The notes under the pieces: model-generated
Seen by the model: only the letters and a program-made list of their open reading frames with translations
Databases searched by the model: none
Told to the model about the DNA's origin: nothing
Made by a program: the position numbers and the translations under genes
Shown here: positions 61,538 through 64,000 of the stretch, one piece after another
How the letters are laid out: each line of letters begins with the position of its first letter
Position numbering within the stretch: position 1 is the first letter of the stretch
Source: Petrolisthes cinctipes
Lineage: Eukaryota; Arthropoda; Malacostraca; Decapoda; Porcellanidae
Direction: 5' to 3'
Length of the DNA: 64,000 bases
NCBI GenBank assembly: GCA_033782935.1
Contig: JAWQEG010001306.1
Span: forward strand, 2,108,001 to 2,172,000

Positions 61538-63364
61538 GTGCTAGAATATTTTCAAAATACAGGCTAAAAACATGCTGAAAATCGATCTTTTAGGTGCCAA
61601 AAAGTCGATATCTCAAATTCAGTCCCAAAACACCCGAAAATTCGATATTTAGGGGTTCCAGAAGCGATCTGTACATGCCTACTCAGTGTTAGAGTATTTT
61701 CAAAATACAGGCCCAAAACATGCTAAAAATCGATATTTTTGGTGCCCAAAGTCAATATGTGCATGTATCTTCTGTACCCGTTTATATCTCAAATTCAGGC
61801 TCAAAACACCCGAAAATTCAATATTTTGGGGTCCCAGAAGCAATCTGTACATGCCTACTCAGTGCTAGAATATTTTCAAAATGTAGGCTAAAAACATGCT
61901 AAAAATCGATCTTTTAGGTGCCAAAAAGTCGATATCTCAAATTCTGTCCCAAAACACCCGACAATTCGATATTTAGGGGTCCCAGAAGCGATCTGTACAT
62001 GCCTACTCCGTGTTAGAGTATTTTCAAAATACATGCTCAAAACATACTGAAAATCGATCTTTTATGTTCTTAAAAGTCGATATGTGCATGCATCTTCAGT
62101 ACCCGTTTATATCTCAAATTCAGGCTCAAAACACCCGAAAATTCAATATTTTTGGGTCCCAGAAGCAATATGTACATGCCTACTCAGTGTTAGAGTATTT
62201 TCAAAATACAGGCCCAAAACATGCTGAAAATCGATATTTTAGATGCCCAAAGTCAATATGTGCATGTATCTTCTGTACCCGTTTATATCTCAAATTCAGG
62301 CTCAAAACACCCGAAAATTCAATATTTTGGGGTCCCAGAAGCAATCTGTACATGCCTACTCAGTGCTAGAATATTTTCAAAATATAGGCTAAAAACATGC
62401 TAAAAATCGATCTTTTAGGTGCCAAAAAGTCGATATCTCAAATTCAGTCCCAAAACACCCGAAAATTCGATATTTAGGGGTCCCAGAAACGATCTGTACA
62501 TGCCTACTCCGTGTTAGAGTATTTTCAAAATACATGCTCAAAACATACTGAAAATCGATCTTTTAGGTGCACAAAAGTCGATATGTGCATGCATCTTCAG
62601 TACCCGTTTATATCTCAAATTCAGGCTCAAAACACCCGAAAATACAATATTTTGGGGTCCCAGAAGCAATCTGTACATGCCTACTCAGTGTTAGAGTATT
62701 TTCAAAATACAGGCCCAAAACATGCTGAAAATCGATATTTTTGGTGCCCAAAGTCAATATGTGCATGTATCTTCTGTACCCGTTTATATCTTAAATTCTG
62801 GCTCAAAAAACCCGAAAATTCAATATTTTGGGGTCCCAGAAGCAATCTGTACATGCCTACTCAGTGCTAGAATATTTTCAAAATATAGGCTAAAAACATG
62901 CTAAAAATCGATCTTTTGGGTGCCAAAAAGTCGATATCTCAAATTCTGTCCCAAAACACCCGACAATTCGATATTTAGGGGTCCCAGAAGCGATCTGTAC
63001 ATGCCTACTCCGTGTTAGAGTATTTTCAAAATACATGCTCAAAACATACTGAAAATCGATCTTTTAGGTGCACAAAAGTCGATATGTGCATGCATCTTCA
63101 GTACCCGTTTATATCTCAAATTCAGGCTCAAAACACCCGAAAATTCAATATTTTGGGGTCCCAGAAGCAATCTGTACATGCCTACTCAGTGTTAGAGTAT
63201 TTTCAAAATACAGGCCCAAAACATGCTGAAAATCGATATTTTAGATGCCCAAAGTCAATATGTGCATTTATCTTCTGTACCCGTTTATATCTCAAATTCA
63301 GGCTCAAAACACCCGAAAATTCAATATTTTGGGGTCCCAGAAGCAATCTGTACATGACTACTCA
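61538..63364 (+). repeat. 1,827-bp super-repeat, copy 1 (11 monomers)
   Basis: Starts: C2 61538, B 61686, C2 61862, A1 62010, B1 62187, C2 62363, A1 62511, B2 62688, C2 62864, A1 63012, B1 63189. The lengths sum to 1,827. Private markers are ACATGACTACTCAG at 61525, GGGGTTCCAGAAGCG near 61652 and TTTTATGTTCTTAAAAG at about 62060. Confidence 0.92.
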
Positions 63365-64000
63365 GTGCTAGAATATTTTCAAAATACAGGCTAAAAACAT
63401 GCTGAAAATCGATCTTTTAGGTGCCAAAAAGTCGATATCTCAAATTCAGTCCCAAAACACCCGAAAATTCGATATTTAGGGGTTCCAGAAGCGATCTGTA
63501 CATGCCTACTCAGTGTTAGAGTATTTTCAAAATACAGGCCCAAAACATGCTAAAAATCGATATTTTTGGTGCCCAAAGTCAATATGTGCATGTATCTTCT
63601 GTACCCGTTTATATCTCAAATTCAGGCTCAAAACACCCGAAAATTCAATATTTTGGGGTCCCAGAAGCAATCTGTACATGCCTACTCAGTGCTAGAATAT
63701 TTTCAAAATGTAGGCTAAAAACATGCTAAAAATCGATCTTTTAGGTGCCAAAAAGTCGATATCTCAAATTCTGTCCCAAAACACCCGACAATTCGATATT
63801 TAGGGGTCCCAGAAGCGATCTGTACATGCCTACTCCGTGTTAGAGTATTTTCAAAATACATGCTCAAAACATACTGAAAATCGATCTTTTATGTTCTTAA
63901 AAGTCGATATGTGCATGCATCTTCAGTACCCGTTTATATCTCAAATTCAGGCTCAAAACACCCGAAAATTCAATATTTTTGGGTCCCAGAAGCAATATGT
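63365..64000 (+). repeat. 1,827-bp super-repeat, copy 2, cut by window end
   Basis: Starts: C2 63365, B 63513, C2 63689, A1 63837 (partial). It matches 61538-62173 through the last base, including the TTTTATGTTCTTAAAAG marker near 63887 and AGCAATATGT at the very end. Divergence upstream (CATTTATC at 63266 against CATATATC at 61439) puts the left boundary of identity near 63,320. The repeat must continue past the window. Confidence 0.92.

Larger units (their letters stand above)
1..64000 (+). repeat. Satellite DNA array, head-to-tail A/B/C monomers, whole window
   Basis: Every part of the window can be assigned to one monomer family in one orientation. Monomers start at GTGTTAGAG or GTGCTAGAA. 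Shared landmarks in order are a TTTTCAAAAT dyad, AAAATCGAT, GTGCATG (absent from C), CCCGTTTATAT (absent from C), TCAAATTC, AACACCCGAAAATT, GGGGTCCCAGAAG and CTGTACATGCCTACTC. Monomer lengths are 177 (A), 176 (B) and 148 (C), giving a 501-bp trimer. Array ends lie outside the window on both sides, because position 1 and position 64000 both fall inside monomers. Long uniform satellite of this monomer size is typical of plant or animal centromeric and pericentromeric heterochromatin; that location is inference. No unique sequence, transposon or inverted block interrupts it. Confidence 0.98.

Noticed and set aside
1..64000. CRISPR-like regular repeats
   Set aside because: There are no unique spacers. 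The full 148-177 bp unit repeats, and the period is far longer than a CRISPR repeat-spacer unit.
1..64000. Transposon, LTR or rDNA spacer origin
   Set aside because: No terminal repeats, target-site duplications, reverse transcriptase or transposase coding, rRNA segments or poly-A tails were found. The sequence is monomer family throughout.
1..64000. tRNA, rRNA or other structured RNA genes
   Set aside because: No tRNA A/B box pair or cloverleaf and no rRNA core motif was seen. The only regular dyad is the short 15-nt one reported as a finding.
1..64000. Assignment to a named satellite or species (for example known plant centromere satellites of 170-180 bp)
   Set aside because: The monomer length is similar, but I do not recognise the sequence as any family I know. 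A database search with the A, B and C consensus would settle this.

Overview
The whole 64 kb window is one uninterrupted, head-to-tail satellite DNA array. I see no gene, RNA gene, transposon, CRISPR array or single-copy sequence. Every stretch belongs to one AT-rich monomer family (36-37% GC counted by hand in one A1-type and one C1-type monomer sequence), always in the same orientation. This points to a eukaryotic nuclear genome and a large heterochromatic, possibly centromeric or pericentromeric, block. The species cannot be named from the sequence, and I do not recognise the satellite as a published family.

Fundamental unit. Monomers begin at GTGTTAGAG (A and B types) or GTGCTAGAA (C types). 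A is 177 bp, B is 176 bp, and C is 148 bp because it lacks an internal 29 bp. The full-length monomer is itself an old direct duplication of an 88-bp unit: its halves match at 56 of 88 ungapped positions in the monomer I compared. A+B+C makes a 501-bp trimer, the dominant period. Subtypes A1/A2, B1/B2 and C1/C2 define two trimer kinds, which alternate in places as a 1,002-bp hexamer (for example 8302-9303).

Layout. 1-7860: a 21-monomer, 3,528-bp super-repeat in two apparently identical copies plus a truncated third. 7801-17730: irregular mixtures, including deletion-bearing monomers and a 500-bp duplication. 17731-23222: a 3,173-bp duplication. 23223-36517: overlapping older segmental duplications with offsets of 1,977, 5,836 and 4,657 bp. 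36518-51961: a 47-monomer, 7,722-bp super-repeat in two near-identical copies, each holding an older 3,257-bp duplication. 51962-61537: mixed trimers with diagnostic small indels. 61538-64000: an 11-monomer, 1,827-bp super-repeat cut by the window end.

The many open frames of 60-279 codons result from a low-stop monomer of 177 bp (59 codons) repeating in frame; I do not annotate them as genes. What is worth following up is the evolutionary structure: at least four nested levels of duplication, datable relative to one another by private variants; recurrent small deletions at fixed sites; hybrid monomers marking exchange points; a conserved 15-nt dyad; and a CpG-decay signature suggesting cytosine methylation.
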